From NCBI RefSeq assembly GCF_014203645.1, contig NZ_JACHJL010000019.1, positions 1 to 64,000 on the forward strand: a stretch of 64,000 bases of DNA. The letters are read 5' to 3'. The stretch is from Streptomyces zagrosensis. Lineage in GTDB: Bacteria > Actinomycetota > Actinomycetes > Streptomycetales > Streptomycetaceae. Below, piece by piece: positions 54,872 to 64,000 of this stretch. Made by a program: the position numbers and the translations under genes. The notes under the pieces were generated by a model. The model had not been told where the DNA came from, made no database searches, and saw only the letters and a program-made list of their open reading frames with translations. Every line of letters starts with the position of its first letter. Position 1 is the stretch's first letter.

Positions 54872-55543
54872 CTACTGCGCGCCGGGCCGGACCAGGCCGC
54901 TCTCGTACGCGTACACCGCGGCTTGTACTCGGTCCCGCAGCCCCAGCTTGGTGAGCACATGCCCGACGTGCGTCTTGACCGTCGTCTCGCTGACGAACAA
55001 GTCGGCGGCGATCTCCGCGTTCGACAGGCCCCTGGCCACCAGCTTGAGGACCTCCACCTCGCGGTCGGTCAGCGTGTGCAGCGTGTCGGGCACCTGCTCC
55101 TCGCCGGACGGCAGATGCCCGGCGTACTTGTCCAACAGGCGCCGGGTCACGCTGGGGGCCAACATGGCCTCGCCCGCGGCAACCACCCGGATCGCCTGCA
55201 CCAACTCGTTAGCGGGCGCGTCCTTCAGCAGAAAGCCGCTGGCCCCGGCGCGCAGCGCCTCCACCACGTACTCGTCGAGGTCGAAGGTGGTCAGCACCAG
55301 CACCTTCGCCGGACCATCCCGGCCGGGGCCTGTGATCTGCCGGGTCGCCTCCACGCCGTCCATCCGCGGCATGCGGATGTCCATCAGCACCACGTCCGGC
55401 TGTAGGGCCCTGACCTGGTCGAGAGCCTGTAGCCCGTCCCCGGCCTCACCGACGACCGCAAGATCCTGCTCGGCCTCCAGGATCATCCGGAAGCCGGTGC
55501 GCAGCAGCGGCTGGTCATCGACGAGCAGGACGCGGATCGCCAC
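54872..55543 (-). CDS. NarL/LuxR-family response regulator
   Basis: 223 residues. Receiver domain with acidic pocket (LLVDDQPLL), phosphoacceptor Asp in VVLMDIRMPRMDG, Thr/Lys (VLVLTTF, GFLLKDAP), then a LuxR HTH (LTDREVEVLKLVARGLSN, VKTHVGHVLTKLGLRDRVQA). No sensor kinase is adjacent, so it is orphan. The RecB-like nuclease gene on the same strand ends 13 bases upstream, so the two are probably co-transcribed. Confidence 0.92.
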   Translation of the reverse strand: MAIRVLLVDDQPLLRTGFRMILEAEQDLAVVGEAGDGLQALDQVRALQPDVVLMDIRMPRMDGVEATRQITGPGRDGPAKVLVLTTFDLDEYVVEALRAGASGFLLKDAPANELVQAIRVVAAGEAMLAPSVTRRLLDKYAGHLPSGEEQVPDTLHTLTDREVEVLKLVARGLSNAEIAADLFVSETTVKTHVGHVLTKLGLRDRVQAAVYAYESGLVRPGAQ

Positions 55544-55556
55544 GGGTTCTCCTTCG

Positions 55557-56555
55557 TTAGACCTGGTCCATTCTGCCTTGACTGGCTGGGCTGGACTGCG
55601 CCGGGATGACCTTCAGTGGGTACGGCGGGGGAGTGCCGCCAAATTCCGGGCACAGCGCCTGGTGGTCGCACCAGCCACACAGCTTCGTCTGGCGCGGTCG
55701 CCAGTTCCCCGTCTCGGTCGCCTCCCGGATCGCCTCCCACAGCGCCAGCAGCTTGCGCTCCACGGCCTCAAGCTCTGCCGCCTGCGGGTCGTAGGTGAGC
55801 ACGTCACCGCTGCCCAGGTAGACGAGCTGGAGCCGCTTGGGGACGATCCCGCGCAGCCGCCACAGCACCAGCGCGTAAAACTTCATCTGGAACAGGGCGT
55901 CCCCCCGAAACTGCGGAGCCGGGGCCTTGCCCGTCTTGTAATCGACGACCCGCACCTCGCCGGTCGGCGCGATGTCCACCCGGTCGATATAGCCGCGCAG
56001 GGTCAGCCCCGACTCCAGGGCCGTCTCGACATACAGCTCGCGCTCGGCAGGCTCAAGCCGCATCGGGTCCTCCAGCGTGAACCACCGCTCGACCAACTGC
56101 TCCGCCTCGCGCAGCCACCCCGCCAACCGCTCCGGGTCCTGAGCGCCGTCCTCCGCCGCGAACAACTCGGCCAACTCCGGCTTGGCCGCGAGCAGCCGCT
56201 CCCACTCACCGGGCACCATGGCCCGCGCCCGGGGGGCCGTACGGTCCGGCGCCGGGGTGTCGAACAGCCGCTCAAGCACCGCGTGCACCACCGTGCCCCG
56301 GGTCGCTGCCGCGCTCGGCTTCTCCGGAAGCTTGTCGATCACACGAAAACGGTAGAGCAGGGGGCACCGCATGAAGTCGGCAGCGCGCGACGGCGACAGC
56401 GACGATCGCGATGACCGCGCCGGCCGGGACGGTGCCGTTGCCGGCCGGGATGGTGCCGTTGCCGGCTGGGCCGAGGCCGGTGCGGGTCGGGACGATGCCG
56501 TCGTCGGCTGGGGTGACGAGGGCGCCGCCGGACCTGCTTTCTCAGTGGTTCCCAT
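55557..56555 (-). CDS. RecB-family PD-(D/E)xK nuclease
   Basis: 332 residues from ATG 56555. Low-complexity Ser/Pro/Ala repeats over the first 45 residues, then SPSRAADFMRCPLLYRFR, GTVVHAVLERLFD (His motif), LRGYIDRVDIAPTG (Asp) and RVVDYKTGKAP (ExK-type DYK). A C-terminal CGWCDHQALC plus the earlier Cys makes the four-cysteine iron-sulfur cluster of Cas4/AddB-type nucleases. Likely a DNA repair or recombination exonuclease in the cytoplasm. Divergent from the site-2 protease gene. Confidence 0.88.
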   Translation of the reverse strand: MGTTEKAGPAAPSSPQPTTASSRPAPASAQPATAPSRPATAPSRPARSSRSSLSPSRAADFMRCPLLYRFRVIDKLPEKPSAAATRGTVVHAVLERLFDTPAPDRTAPRARAMVPGEWERLLAAKPELAELFAAEDGAQDPERLAGWLREAEQLVERWFTLEDPMRLEPAERELYVETALESGLTLRGYIDRVDIAPTGEVRVVDYKTGKAPAPQFRGDALFQMKFYALVLWRLRGIVPKRLQLVYLGSGDVLTYDPQAAELEAVERKLLALWEAIREATETGNWRPRQTKLCGWCDHQALCPEFGGTPPPYPLKVIPAQSSPASQGRMDQV

Positions 56556-56837
56556 AGCGCAAGACCTTACGACCCCGCACTGACATGCACGGCAATCGGA
56601 CGCCCGCCGGACCGCGGTATCGCCACACGCACCACGGGCATGCGTCGTACCTGCGGTGCTCCCAAGGGCCTGCAGGACGGTCGAAAAGCCCGAGGCCTTG
56701 CCTTCGGGAGGGTAAAGAGGGAGCCGAGGCCGAGCGAAGCCCAGGCAGACGCATACCATCGACGGCAGACCACCTCACGCTGCATGATCGTGAGACCGCG
56801 CCAGGCGGCGTGAGGGACATACAGACGAGAGGACACC

Positions 56838-58073
56838 GTGGACAACAGCGGGCAGCGGCAGTCCGGCAGCGGGGGGCCGGACCGCCCGACCGGGCCCGAG
56901 GACCGTAAACCGGATCGGCCCAAGGAGGTCGGCGGGGGCTTTTTGATGGGCCGGCCCTTCGGCGTTCCGGTCTATGTCGCACCGAGCTGGTTCCTGGTGG
57001 CCGCCCTGATCACCTGGGTGTTCGGCGCCCAGCTCGACCGTGTGCTGCCGGAACTCGGCAACGCGCGCTATCTGGTTTCGCTCTTCTTCGCCATCGCCTT
57101 CTACGCCTCGGTGCTCGTGCACGAGCTGGCCCATACGGTTGCCGCGCTCCGCTTCAAACTGCCGGTACGCCGCATCCAGTTGCAGTTCTTCGGGGGCGTA
57201 TCGGAGATCGAGAAGGAGTCCGAGACCCCAGGCCGGGAGTTCGTGCTCGCCTTCGTCGGCCCGTTGCTCTCGCTGGTGCTCGCGGGGCTCTTCTACCTCG
57301 GGATGCTCACCGTGGAGTCCGGCACGGTGCCCGGCGTGCTGTTCGCCGGATTGATGATCTCCAACCTCATCGTCGCCGCCTTCAATCTGCTCCCCGGGCT
57401 GCCGTTGGACGGCGGACGGATGCTGCGCGCCGTGGTGTGGAAGATCAGCGGCAAGCCGATGACCGGAACCGTCGCCGCCGCATGGACCGGGCGCGCGCTC
57501 GCCGTCGCCGTTTTGATCGGGCTGCCGCTCCTCACCCAGACCGGGGGGTTCGGTGAGTCCGACGGTTTCGGCAGCGTTGACTCGCTCACCGACGCACTGC
57601 TCGCCGCCATCCTCGCCGCCATCATCTGGACCGGCGCCGGCAACAGCCTGCGCATGGCCCGGCTCCGCGAACGGCTGCCCGACCTGCGCGCCCGCACGCT
57701 CACCCGGCGCGCCGTCCCGGTTGCTGCCGACACCCCGCTCTCCGAGGCGCTGCGCCGAGCCAATGAGGCGGGCGCTCGGGCCTTGGTCGTCGTCAACAGC
57801 CACGGCGACCCCACCGCCGTCGTCCGCGAAGCCGCCATCGTCGGCATCCCCGAACACCGCCGCCCCTGGGTTGCGGTCAGCGGGCTCGCGCAAGACATCA
57901 AGGCAGGCATGCGGGTCTCCGCCGAGCTGACCGGTGAACAACTCCTCGACACCCTGCGCGCGACCCCGGCCACCGAGTACCTGGTGGTCGAGGAGACGGG
58001 GGAGATCTACGGGGTGCTGTCCACATCCGACGTGGAGCGCGCCTTCGTGGCCGCGATGGCCCGGCCTTTTTGA
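56838..58073 (+). CDS. Site-2 protease (M50) with CBS pair
   Basis: 411 residues from GTG 56838. Membrane zinc protease: SVLVHELAHTVAALR (HExxH) and NLLPGLPLDGGRML (zinc Asp), with about six hydrophobic helices. C-terminal half has two CBS-like motifs (PLSEALRRANEAGARALVVV; YLVVEETGEIYGVLSTSDVE) that could sense nucleotides. Intramembrane cleavage of unknown substrates, in Streptomyces often anti-sigma factors. Starts 282 bases from the divergent nuclease gene. Confidence 0.92.
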   Translation: MDNSGQRQSGSGGPDRPTGPEDRKPDRPKEVGGGFLMGRPFGVPVYVAPSWFLVAALITWVFGAQLDRVLPELGNARYLVSLFFAIAFYASVLVHELAHTVAALRFKLPVRRIQLQFFGGVSEIEKESETPGREFVLAFVGPLLSLVLAGLFYLGMLTVESGTVPGVLFAGLMISNLIVAAFNLLPGLPLDGGRMLRAVVWKISGKPMTGTVAAAWTGRALAVAVLIGLPLLTQTGGFGESDGFGSVDSLTDALLAAILAAIIWTGAGNSLRMARLRERLPDLRARTLTRRAVPVAADTPLSEALRRANEAGARALVVVNSHGDPTAVVREAAIVGIPEHRRPWVAVSGLAQDIKAGMRVSAELTGEQLLDTLRATPATEYLVVEETGEIYGVLSTSDVERAFVAAMARPF

Positions 58074-58376
58074 AGAGGTGGTCCAGCCGCTCTATAGGCG
58101 GCCCGGCCGCGCTCCGGCCGTGCCCCGGCCGCGGGCTGTCCCTACGGCAGGCCCCGCGCCGCCGTCGTACGGCCGCGTTCGGTCCCGCGTTCGGCCCGGC
58201 GTTCGACGCGCGTACGAGGACGGAAGCCGCATGCCGCGTACGACGGCGGGCCCGCCGCGGGGCAACCGGATGGCTGCGCACCCTCGCGCCTTGGCTGGTC
58301 CCGGGCTCGGTTGGCCCAGCTCTGGCCCGTGCCAGGACTGGTCTGCGGCGTGGCGGTGGACCGGTAGGCTGGTCAC
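58074..58376. other. Intergenic region, no gene seen
   Basis: 303 GC-rich bases with GCGTTCGG-type repeats (58166-58200) and no convincing frame. It should contain the promoter of the methyltransferase gene. Confidence 0.4.
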
Positions 58377-59336
58377 ATGTCCGAACCGACCGGTGCCGCC
58401 CGCCGTCGTGGGCCCTTCCAGGTCGGGGACCAGGTCCAGCTCACCGACCCCAAGGGACGCCACTACACCTTCACGCTCGAAGCCGGGAAGAGCTTCCACA
58501 CCCACAAGGGTGCCTTCCCGCACGACGAGCTGATTGGTGCTCCCGAGGGCAGTGTTGTCCGTACCACCGGGAACGTCGCCTACCTCGCGCTGCGCCCCCT
58601 GCTCCCCGACTATGTCCTGTCCATGCCGCGCGGAGCCGCCGTGGTCTACCCCAAGGACGCGGGGCAGATCCTGGCCATGGCCGATATCTTCCCCGGCGCC
58701 CGGGTCGTCGAGGCGGGGGTGGGCTCCGGCTCGCTGAGCAGCTTCGTGCTGCGTGCCATCGGCGACCAGGGCATGCTGCACTCCTACGAGCGCCGTGCCG
58801 ACTTCGCCGAGATCGCCACCCAAAACGTCGAGCGCTACTTCGGTGGACCGCACCCGGCCTGGCAGCTGACCGTAGGCGACCTTCAGGACAATCTGTCGGA
58901 CACCGACGTTGACCGGGTCATCCTCGACATGCTGGCCCCGTGGGAGTGCCTGGATGCCGTCTCCAAGGCGCTGGTGCCCGGCGGCATCCTGTGCGCCTAC
59001 GTCGCCACCACCACCCAGCTCGCGCGCACCGTCGAGGCGATCAGGGAACACGGAACGTTCAACGAGCCCTCCGCCTGGGAGACCATGGTCCGCACCTGGC
59101 ACGTGGAGGGTTTGGCAGTCCGCCCGGACCACCGCATGATCGGGCATACCGGCTTTTTGCTCACCTCCCGCCGCCTAGCAGATGGCGTCGAGCCGCCGCT
59201 GCGCCGCCGCCGCCCGGCCAAGGGGGCGTACGGCGAGGACTACGCGAGCGCTAACCGTGAGCAGGCGAGCGCGCAAAGCGGCAAGGCGGACGAGTCCGGC
59301 GGCGAAGGCACCGAGCCTCCCGCCACGGACGTCTGA
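58377..59336 (+). CDS. trmI: tRNA (adenine-58-N1)-methyltransferase
   Basis: 319 residues. N-terminal beta domain (PFQVGDQVQLTDPKGRHYTF), Rossmann AdoMet site (GARVVEAGVGSGSLSSFVLR), VILDMLAPWE (DxxAP catalytic region), and a C-terminal Arg/Ser-rich tail. Forms m1A58 in the T-loop of tRNAs. Homotetramer in bacteria. A terminator follows at 59455. Confidence 0.93.
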   Translation: MSEPTGAARRRGPFQVGDQVQLTDPKGRHYTFTLEAGKSFHTHKGAFPHDELIGAPEGSVVRTTGNVAYLALRPLLPDYVLSMPRGAAVVYPKDAGQILAMADIFPGARVVEAGVGSGSLSSFVLRAIGDQGMLHSYERRADFAEIATQNVERYFGGPHPAWQLTVGDLQDNLSDTDVDRVILDMLAPWECLDAVSKALVPGGILCAYVATTTQLARTVEAIREHGTFNEPSAWETMVRTWHVEGLAVRPDHRMIGHTGFLLTSRRLADGVEPPLRRRRPAKGAYGEDYASANREQASAQSGKADESGGEGTEPPATDV

Positions 59337-59454
59337 CCCTCCACCATCACGCCACGCGTCTGGGGACGCTCGCGGGCGCCACAGGCATTCCGCCCAGCCT
59401 GCGCAACGCGCACCTCAGCATGTACGCCGCACCACGTGCATCACCGAACCACCC

Positions 59455-59497
59455 GGCGCCGCCGACGACTTCCGCCAAGGGAACCGTCGGCGGCGCC
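59455..59497 (+). terminator. Terminator after trmI
   Basis: Perfect 13-bp stem, GGCGCCGCCGACG (59455-59467) and its complement (59485-59497), 118 bases past the stop. Confidence 0.8.
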
Positions 59498-59607
59498 GCG
59501 TCGTTGTGCGAAGTGATCTATCCCCCACCCGGCTGTTCCCGCCGGGTGTGACATGTGGCACGATGCTGGCCACCCCCGACGCCACGACTCTCACAGGAGT
59601 TATCCGC

Positions 59608-60243
59608 GTGCAGCCCTCGGCAGGCTCTGCGTCCACCTCTTCGCCCAGCGATGCGCCTGATCAGGACGCCGGACCGGGCCTTCCTCACACCCGCACCCGA
59701 AGGGTGCACTGGATCGCCACCATCCTTGCGCTTGGAGCCGTCGTCGCGGGTGCGGTGGCGCTTCAACCATCGGATGCCACGGCGACCCCTGAGACCAAAG
59801 CGGCCCCACCTGCCCGTCAGGTGCCCGCCCCGGACGCGCGTGCTGTCGCCTATCCGGTGGAGTGCGGGCAGGCGCCGGTGGATGTCGTACGGCATGTCTC
59901 GGGTGACCTCAATGGTGACGGACGGCCCGAGACGGTGGCCGTGGTGCGCTGTCACTCGGGGACCGGCACGCCGCCCAGCGGCATCTTCGTGATAGCTCCC
60001 GCCGGCAACCCAGCGGGCAAGCACGGTGCGAAGCCGCGCGTGATGAGCACGTTCCTCAAGCCGAGTGAGGGCATGAGCGTGCAGGACTTCACGCTGCGTG
60101 GCGCTACCGTGTCAGCCACTTTGGTCGGCTATTCCTCGCTGGAGGTCCCACGCTGCTGCCCGGATCTTCAACGGAAGGTCAACTGGCGCTGGCAGCGGGG
60201 CAAGTTCGTCTTGAAAGCGATGCCGGTGCCGGGCCGCACATGA
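59608..60243 (+). CDS. Secreted or membrane-anchored hypothetical protein
   Basis: 211 residues from GTG 59608 (CAGGAG seven bases upstream). Cytoplasmic N-terminus of about 40 residues, one transmembrane helix (IATILALGAVVAGAVAL), then an extracytoplasmic domain: GDLNGDGRPETVAVVRC (a Ca-binding DxDxDG loop), SGIFVIAP and a VPRCCPDLQRKVNWRW segment with several cysteines. Actinobacterial conserved protein of unknown function. Confidence 0.75.
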   Translation: MQPSAGSASTSSPSDAPDQDAGPGLPHTRTRRVHWIATILALGAVVAGAVALQPSDATATPETKAAPPARQVPAPDARAVAYPVECGQAPVDVVRHVSGDLNGDGRPETVAVVRCHSGTGTPPSGIFVIAPAGNPAGKHGAKPRVMSTFLKPSEGMSVQDFTLRGATVSATLVGYSSLEVPRCCPDLQRKVNWRWQRGKFVLKAMPVPGRT

Positions 60244-60553
60244 GTACCGCGCGGCGCGTGAGCCTCCTCACGCCGGCCCGTCCAACGCGCCGCCCCGCGT
60301 CCCCCGACATGTCCCCCGACGAGCCCGGCGCCGGGCAGCCGGCCCGAGCACCGGGGAGCGCAGACGCAGCGCGGTGGGTGGGGATACGCATCGTGCGCAG
60401 CAGTCGGGAGAGATTGCCAGGGTAGGGCGCGAGGGGCGGCGCGGTCGCCGTTGAGGGCTGGTCCGCGCCGCTGTCAGGACTTGATCACAGTGTTGAGCAA
60501 GGCCCTGACCTGCGCTGTCGGCGTCGCGACCCACTGGCTGGCCCACGAGTGGC
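60244..60553. other. Intergenic region, no gene seen
   Basis: 310 bases between the secreted protein gene and the convergent ferredoxin gene. No motif-bearing frame. GC-rich inverted segments near 60320-60345 (GCCCGGCGCCGGGC) could terminate transcription. Confidence 0.45.
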
Positions 60554-60892
60554 TTAGGCCGCGTCCGGGCCGTACACCTCGACCTGATCGGCCACGCGCC
60601 GCACATGGATGCAGTCGCCGGGGCATTCCTTCGCCGAGTCCCTGACGTCGGCGAGCAGCGGCAGCGGCACCGGGACCGTCGCCCCGGGCTCGGCGAGCAG
60701 TTCGGCCTCCTCACCCGCTGGAGCAGGCGCCTTGACGTACGCCAGGCCGTCGATGTCGAGCTCGAAGATGTCGGGCGCGTATTGCGCACAAATGCCGTCG
60801 CCGGTGCACAGGTCCTGGTCGATCCACACCTCAAGGGACTCGGATGCGACGGCCGTCGTTTCGTTGCCGGAGACCTCGTTCTGCGCGGTCAT
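60554..60892 (-). CDS. Ferredoxin
   Basis: 112 residues from ATG 60892. LCTGDGICAQYAPDIFELD and AKECPGDCIHV form one cluster site; the C-x5-C spacing (CTGDGIC) with a distant CP is typical of Streptomyces 3Fe-4S (or 4Fe-4S) ferredoxins feeding cytochromes P450. An unusual low-complexity insert (PAPAGEEAELLAEPGATVPV) lies in the middle. Divergent from arc, whose start is 241 bases away. Conserved neighbour of arc in Streptomyces. Confidence 0.9.
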   Translation of the reverse strand: MTAQNEVSGNETTAVASESLEVWIDQDLCTGDGICAQYAPDIFELDIDGLAYVKAPAPAGEEAELLAEPGATVPVPLPLLADVRDSAKECPGDCIHVRRVADQVEVYGPDAA

Positions 60893-61132
60893 TTCCCCTG
60901 CCGTTCCTGCGCGGGTGTACCAAATGAAGCCAGCCCTGACGGGTGTTGACCCTCTCGACCATACAACCGCCCGCTTTCCGATGTTGTTGGGTGGGTATCC
61001 CACTAACGTGAGGACGTGCGCAAGGGTGAAGATCGGACACACCCCGAACGGTTTGTGATCTAGGGGTTTCAACCTGCACCGGCCCAGGTAGGGTCTGGAA
61101 GCGTCCAGCTCCCCTTGGAGGAGGTGAGGACC

Positions 61133-62899
61133 GTGGCAGCCCACGACGACGACATCAACCGCGGCATCCGGCCGGGGCGGGGGTCTGAGGACCCAGCCGG
61201 CCAGGTTGCCTATCTAGAGCAGGAAATCGCCGTCCTGCGACGCAAGCTCGCCGACTCTCCGCGGCACACGAGGATTCTCGAAGAGCGGATCGTCGAGCTG
61301 CAGACCAACCTTGCAGGTGTGTCCGCGCAGAACGAACGACTTGCTAGCACCCTCCGCGAGGCCCGCGACCAGATCGTGGCCCTCAAGGAAGAAGTCGATC
61401 GGCTCGCGCAGCCACCGGCAGGCTTTGGGGTTTATCTGCAGTCGAACGAGGACGGCACGGCGGACATCTTCACCGGAGGCAGAAAGCTTCGGGTGAATGT
61501 CAGCCCCGGCGTCGAGCTCGATGAGCTCAGGCGTGGCCAAGAGGTCATGCTGAATGAGGCGCTCAACGTGGTCGAGGCCATGGAGTTCGAGCGAGCCGGG
61601 GACATCGTCACTCTCAAGGAAATCCTTGAGGATGGCGAGCGCGCCCTGGTGGTTGGGCACACCGACGAGGAGCGTGTGGTACGGCTCGCCGAGCCGTTGC
61701 TAGACGTGGTAGTCCGACCCGGTGACGCCCTGCTGCTTGATCCGCGTTCCGGCTATGTCTACGAGGTCATTCCTAAGAGCGAGGTCGAGGAGCTCGTTCT
61801 CGAAGAGGTTCCCGACATCGACTACACCAAGATCGGCGGCCTGGGCAACCAGATCGAGCTGATCAGGGACGCAGTCGAGCTCCCGTATCTCCACCCCGAC
61901 CTCTTCAAGGAGCACGAACTCCGGCCGCCCAAGGGCGTGCTGTTGTACGGTCCGCCCGGCTGTGGCAAGACGCTGATCGCCAAGGCGGTGGCCAACTCCC
62001 TTGCCAAGAAGGTCGCTGAGGTGACCGGCAAGCCGGCGGGTAAGAGCTTCTTCCTCAATATCAAGGGTCCGGAGCTGCTCAACAAGTACGTTGGTGAGAC
62101 CGAGCGGCACATTCGGTTGGTCTTCCAGCGGGCCAGGGAGAAGGCGAGCGACGGCACTCCGGTCATCGTTTTCTTCGACGAGATGGATTCCCTCTTCCGC
62201 ACCCGCGGCTCGGGCGTTAGCTCGGACGTGGAAAACACCATCGTTCCCCAGCTTCTATCGGAGATCGACGGTGTGGAGGGCCTGGAGAACGTCATCGTCA
62301 TCGGCGCCTCCAACCGCGAGGACATGATCGACCCGGCGATCCTGCGCCCGGGCCGCCTCGACGTGAAAATCAAGATCGAGCGTCCGGACGCGGAGGCCGC
62401 CAAGGACATCTTCGCGAAGTACCTCACGCCGACACTGCCGGTGCACACCGATGACCTCGCCGAGCATGGCGGGTCCCGGCAGGCAGCCGTCGGCGCCATG
62501 ATCCAATCGGTCGTCGAGCAGATGTACGCGGAGTCCGAAGAGAACCGCTTCCTGGAAGTCACCTACGCCAACGGTGACAAGGAAGTTCTGTACTTCAAGG
62601 ACTTCAACTCCGGCGCGATGATTCAAAACATCGTGGACCGGGCCAAGAAGATGGCCATCAAGGCTTTCCTCGACCACAAACAAAAGGGTCTTCGGGTCTC
62701 TCATCTGCTCGCCGCTTGCGTGGATGAGTTCAAGGAGAACGAGGACCTGCCGAACACCACCAACCCGGACGACTGGGCCCGAATCTCCGGCAAGAAGGGC
62801 GAGCGGATCGTCTTCATCCGCACGCTCGTCACCGGAAAGCAGGGGGCGGACACCGGTCGATCCATCGACACGGTGGCGAACACCGGTCAGTACCTGTAG
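61133..62899 (+). CDS. arc: Proteasome-associated AAA ATPase (ARC/Mpa)
   Basis: 588 residues from GTG 61133 (GGAGGAGG upstream). Coiled coil (AYLEQEIAVLRRKLADSPRH, LEERIVELQTNLAG), tandem OB domains, AAA module with P-loop GPPGCGKTLIAKAV and FFDEMDSLFRTRGSG, and the C-terminal GQYL tail that docks into the 20S core. It unfolds pupylated proteins; the coiled coil captures Pup. dop follows directly, so a common operon is possible despite the terminator-like stem at 62908. Confidence 0.96.
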   Translation: MAAHDDDINRGIRPGRGSEDPAGQVAYLEQEIAVLRRKLADSPRHTRILEERIVELQTNLAGVSAQNERLASTLREARDQIVALKEEVDRLAQPPAGFGVYLQSNEDGTADIFTGGRKLRVNVSPGVELDELRRGQEVMLNEALNVVEAMEFERAGDIVTLKEILEDGERALVVGHTDEERVVRLAEPLLDVVVRPGDALLLDPRSGYVYEVIPKSEVEELVLEEVPDIDYTKIGGLGNQIELIRDAVELPYLHPDLFKEHELRPPKGVLLYGPPGCGKTLIAKAVANSLAKKVAEVTGKPAGKSFFLNIKGPELLNKYVGETERHIRLVFQRAREKASDGTPVIVFFDEMDSLFRTRGSGVSSDVENTIVPQLLSEIDGVEGLENVIVIGASNREDMIDPAILRPGRLDVKIKIERPDAEAAKDIFAKYLTPTLPVHTDDLAEHGGSRQAAVGAMIQSVVEQMYAESEENRFLEVTYANGDKEVLYFKDFNSGAMIQNIVDRAKKMAIKAFLDHKQKGLRVSHLLAACVDEFKENEDLPNTTNPDDWARISGKKGERIVFIRTLVTGKQGADTGRSIDTVANTGQYL

Positions 62900-62907
62900 T
62901 ACCGCGC

Positions 62908-62970
62908 TCCGGCTGCGGATGTCCTGTCCTCGCCTCTCGCGGGGACGCCTGGGGGCATTCCGCAGCCGGA
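62908..62970 (+). terminator. Terminator after arc
   Basis: TCCGGCTGCGGA (62908-62919) pairs perfectly with TCCGCAGCCGGA (62959-62970), followed by CGCTTTTTCT. The 39-base loop has its own small pairings. Confidence 0.75.
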
Positions 62971-63170
62971 CGCTTTTTCTCCGGCTGGCGCGGCCGGAGA
63001 ACGACGGGAGCAATGACTGTAATGATCTCCCCACCGCCGCTCAGTCGTTCTAGGCTCGTCGGTACCGCAGCGCCGCGATGTGGAGGATCGGGGACCGCAC
63101 ACGCATCGGATGCGCAGCGGTACTTGAGCGCCGACCTCACCGGTGGGCGCCGCCGGGCAAGGAGGGCCGC

Positions 63171-64000
63171 ATGACCGTACGGCGAGTAATGGGAATTGAG
63201 ACGGAGTACGGAATTTCCGTCCCTGGTCACCCGAACGCCAATGCCATGCTCACCTCATCCCAGGTCGTCAACGCCTACGCGGCGGCGATGCACCGGGCGC
63301 GTCGCGCCCGCTGGGACTTCGAGGAGGAGAACCCGCTGCGGGACGCCCGTGGCTTTGACCTCGCCCGCGAGTCGGCGGACTCCAGCCAGCTCACGGACGA
63401 GGACATCGGGCTGGCCAACGTCATTCTCACCAACGGCGCGCGGCTGTACGTGGACCATGCGCACCCGGAGTACAGCTCGCCCGAGGTCACCAATCCCAGG
63501 GACGCCGTGCTGTGGGACAAGGCCGGTGAGCGCATCATGGCCGAGGCCGCCGAGCGCGCAGCACAGGTGCCCGGAGCGCAGCCGATTCACCTGTACAAGA
63601 ACAACACCGACAATAAGGGCGCCTCCTATGGCACCCATGAGAACTACCTGATGAAGCGGGCGACGCCGTTTTCGGACATCGTTCGACACCTCACCCCCTT
63701 CTTCGTCTCCCGGCAGGTGTTCACGGGTGCGGGCCGCGTGGGCATCGGGCAGGACGGCCACGACCACGGCTTTCAGCTCAGCCAGCGTGCCGACTACTTC
63801 GAGGTCGAGGTGGGCCTGGAAACGACCCTCAAGCGGCCGATCATCAACACCCGGGATGAGCCGCATTCGGACGCGGAGAAGTACCGCAGACTGCACGTGA
63901 TCATCGGGGATGCCAACCTCTCCGAGATCTCGACCTACCTCAAGCTCGGTACCACGGCGCTGGTGCTGTCCATGATCGAAGACGGCTTCATCGCCGTTGA
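63171..64000 (+). CDS. dop: Pup deamidase/depupylase, cut by window end
   Basis: The first 276 codons from ATG 63171, preceded by GGAGG. MTVRRVMGIETEYGISVPGH, ANAMLTSSQVV, NPLRDARGFDLAR, YVDHAHPEYSSPE, IHLYKNNTDNKGASYGTHEN and FFVSRQVFTGAGRVGIG are Dop motifs. The ETEYGI segment carries the metal-binding Glu of the glutamine-synthetase-like fold. Dop (rather than PafA) fits the ANAMLTSSQ region. It converts Pup-Gln to Pup-Glu and removes Pup from substrates. The reading frame is open to the edge; no stop in the window. Confidence 0.95.
   Translation, partial: MTVRRVMGIETEYGISVPGHPNANAMLTSSQVVNAYAAAMHRARRARWDFEEENPLRDARGFDLARESADSSQLTDEDIGLANVILTNGARLYVDHAHPEYSSPEVTNPRDAVLWDKAGERIMAEAAERAAQVPGAQPIHLYKNNTDNKGASYGTHENYLMKRATPFSDIVRHLTPFFVSRQVFTGAGRVGIGQDGHDHGFQLSQRADYFEVEVGLETTLKRPIINTRDEPHSDAEKYRRLHVIIGDANLSEISTYLKLGTTALVLSMIEDGFIAV

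Overview
The window is a high-GC actinobacterial chromosome segment, almost certainly Streptomyces. It carries short and long chaplins, mycothiol ligase (mshC), the gylR-glpF-glpK-glpD glycerol cluster, metH, and the start of the Pup-proteasome locus (arc, dop). From about 24 kb rightwards the genes follow the usual Streptomyces core order. The first 24 kb is accessory DNA.

Layout. 1-7.7 kb is an IS/intron graveyard: the 3' end of a group II intron, an IS1380-family element, a large STAND protein (restriction-nuclease-like domain, NB-ARC ATPase, about 15 WD40 repeats), a partial second IS1380 copy and two broken IS5-type transposases. 7.7-12.9 kb holds a minus-strand operon of very small genes ending in three Nudix proteins, opposite a helix-turn-helix/TPR regulator plus acetyltransferase. 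It looks like the remnant of an integrated element.

13,048-23,937 is a compact element of 10.85 kb bounded by a perfect 41-bp direct repeat, the right copy lying in the 3' part of a tRNA-Leu(GAG) gene. It has a tyrosine integrase, an excisionase, a DUF3987-type replication ATPase, an Lsr2-like protein, and a P22-type major capsid protein next to a scaffold-like protein. I see no portal, terminase, protease or tail gene. I read it as a capsid-encoding phage satellite. This is the most interesting part of the window.

24-64 kb is core. It runs tRNA-Leu, M20 peptidase, chpH-like and chpC-like chaplins, DUF5703, a RecD-like protein without a P-loop, aldo/keto reductase, F420-type oxidoreductase, CorA, histidine phosphatase, DUF3090, SCO1664-family protein, mshC, PAC2 protein, glpD/glpK/glpF/gylR, metH, HAD phosphatase, two tandem oligopeptide-binding lipoproteins, an orphan response regulator, a RecB-like nuclease, a site-2 protease, tRNA m1A58 methyltransferase, a secreted protein, a ferredoxin, arc and truncated dop. 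GylR probably represses glpFKD: glycerol enters by GlpF, is phosphorylated by GlpK and oxidised by GlpD. Arc and Dop belong to Pup-dependent proteolysis, whose pup/prcBA genes probably lie just beyond the right edge.

Start codons were chosen from Shine-Dalgarno spacing and family N-termini. Family names come from recognition of motifs, not from a database search.
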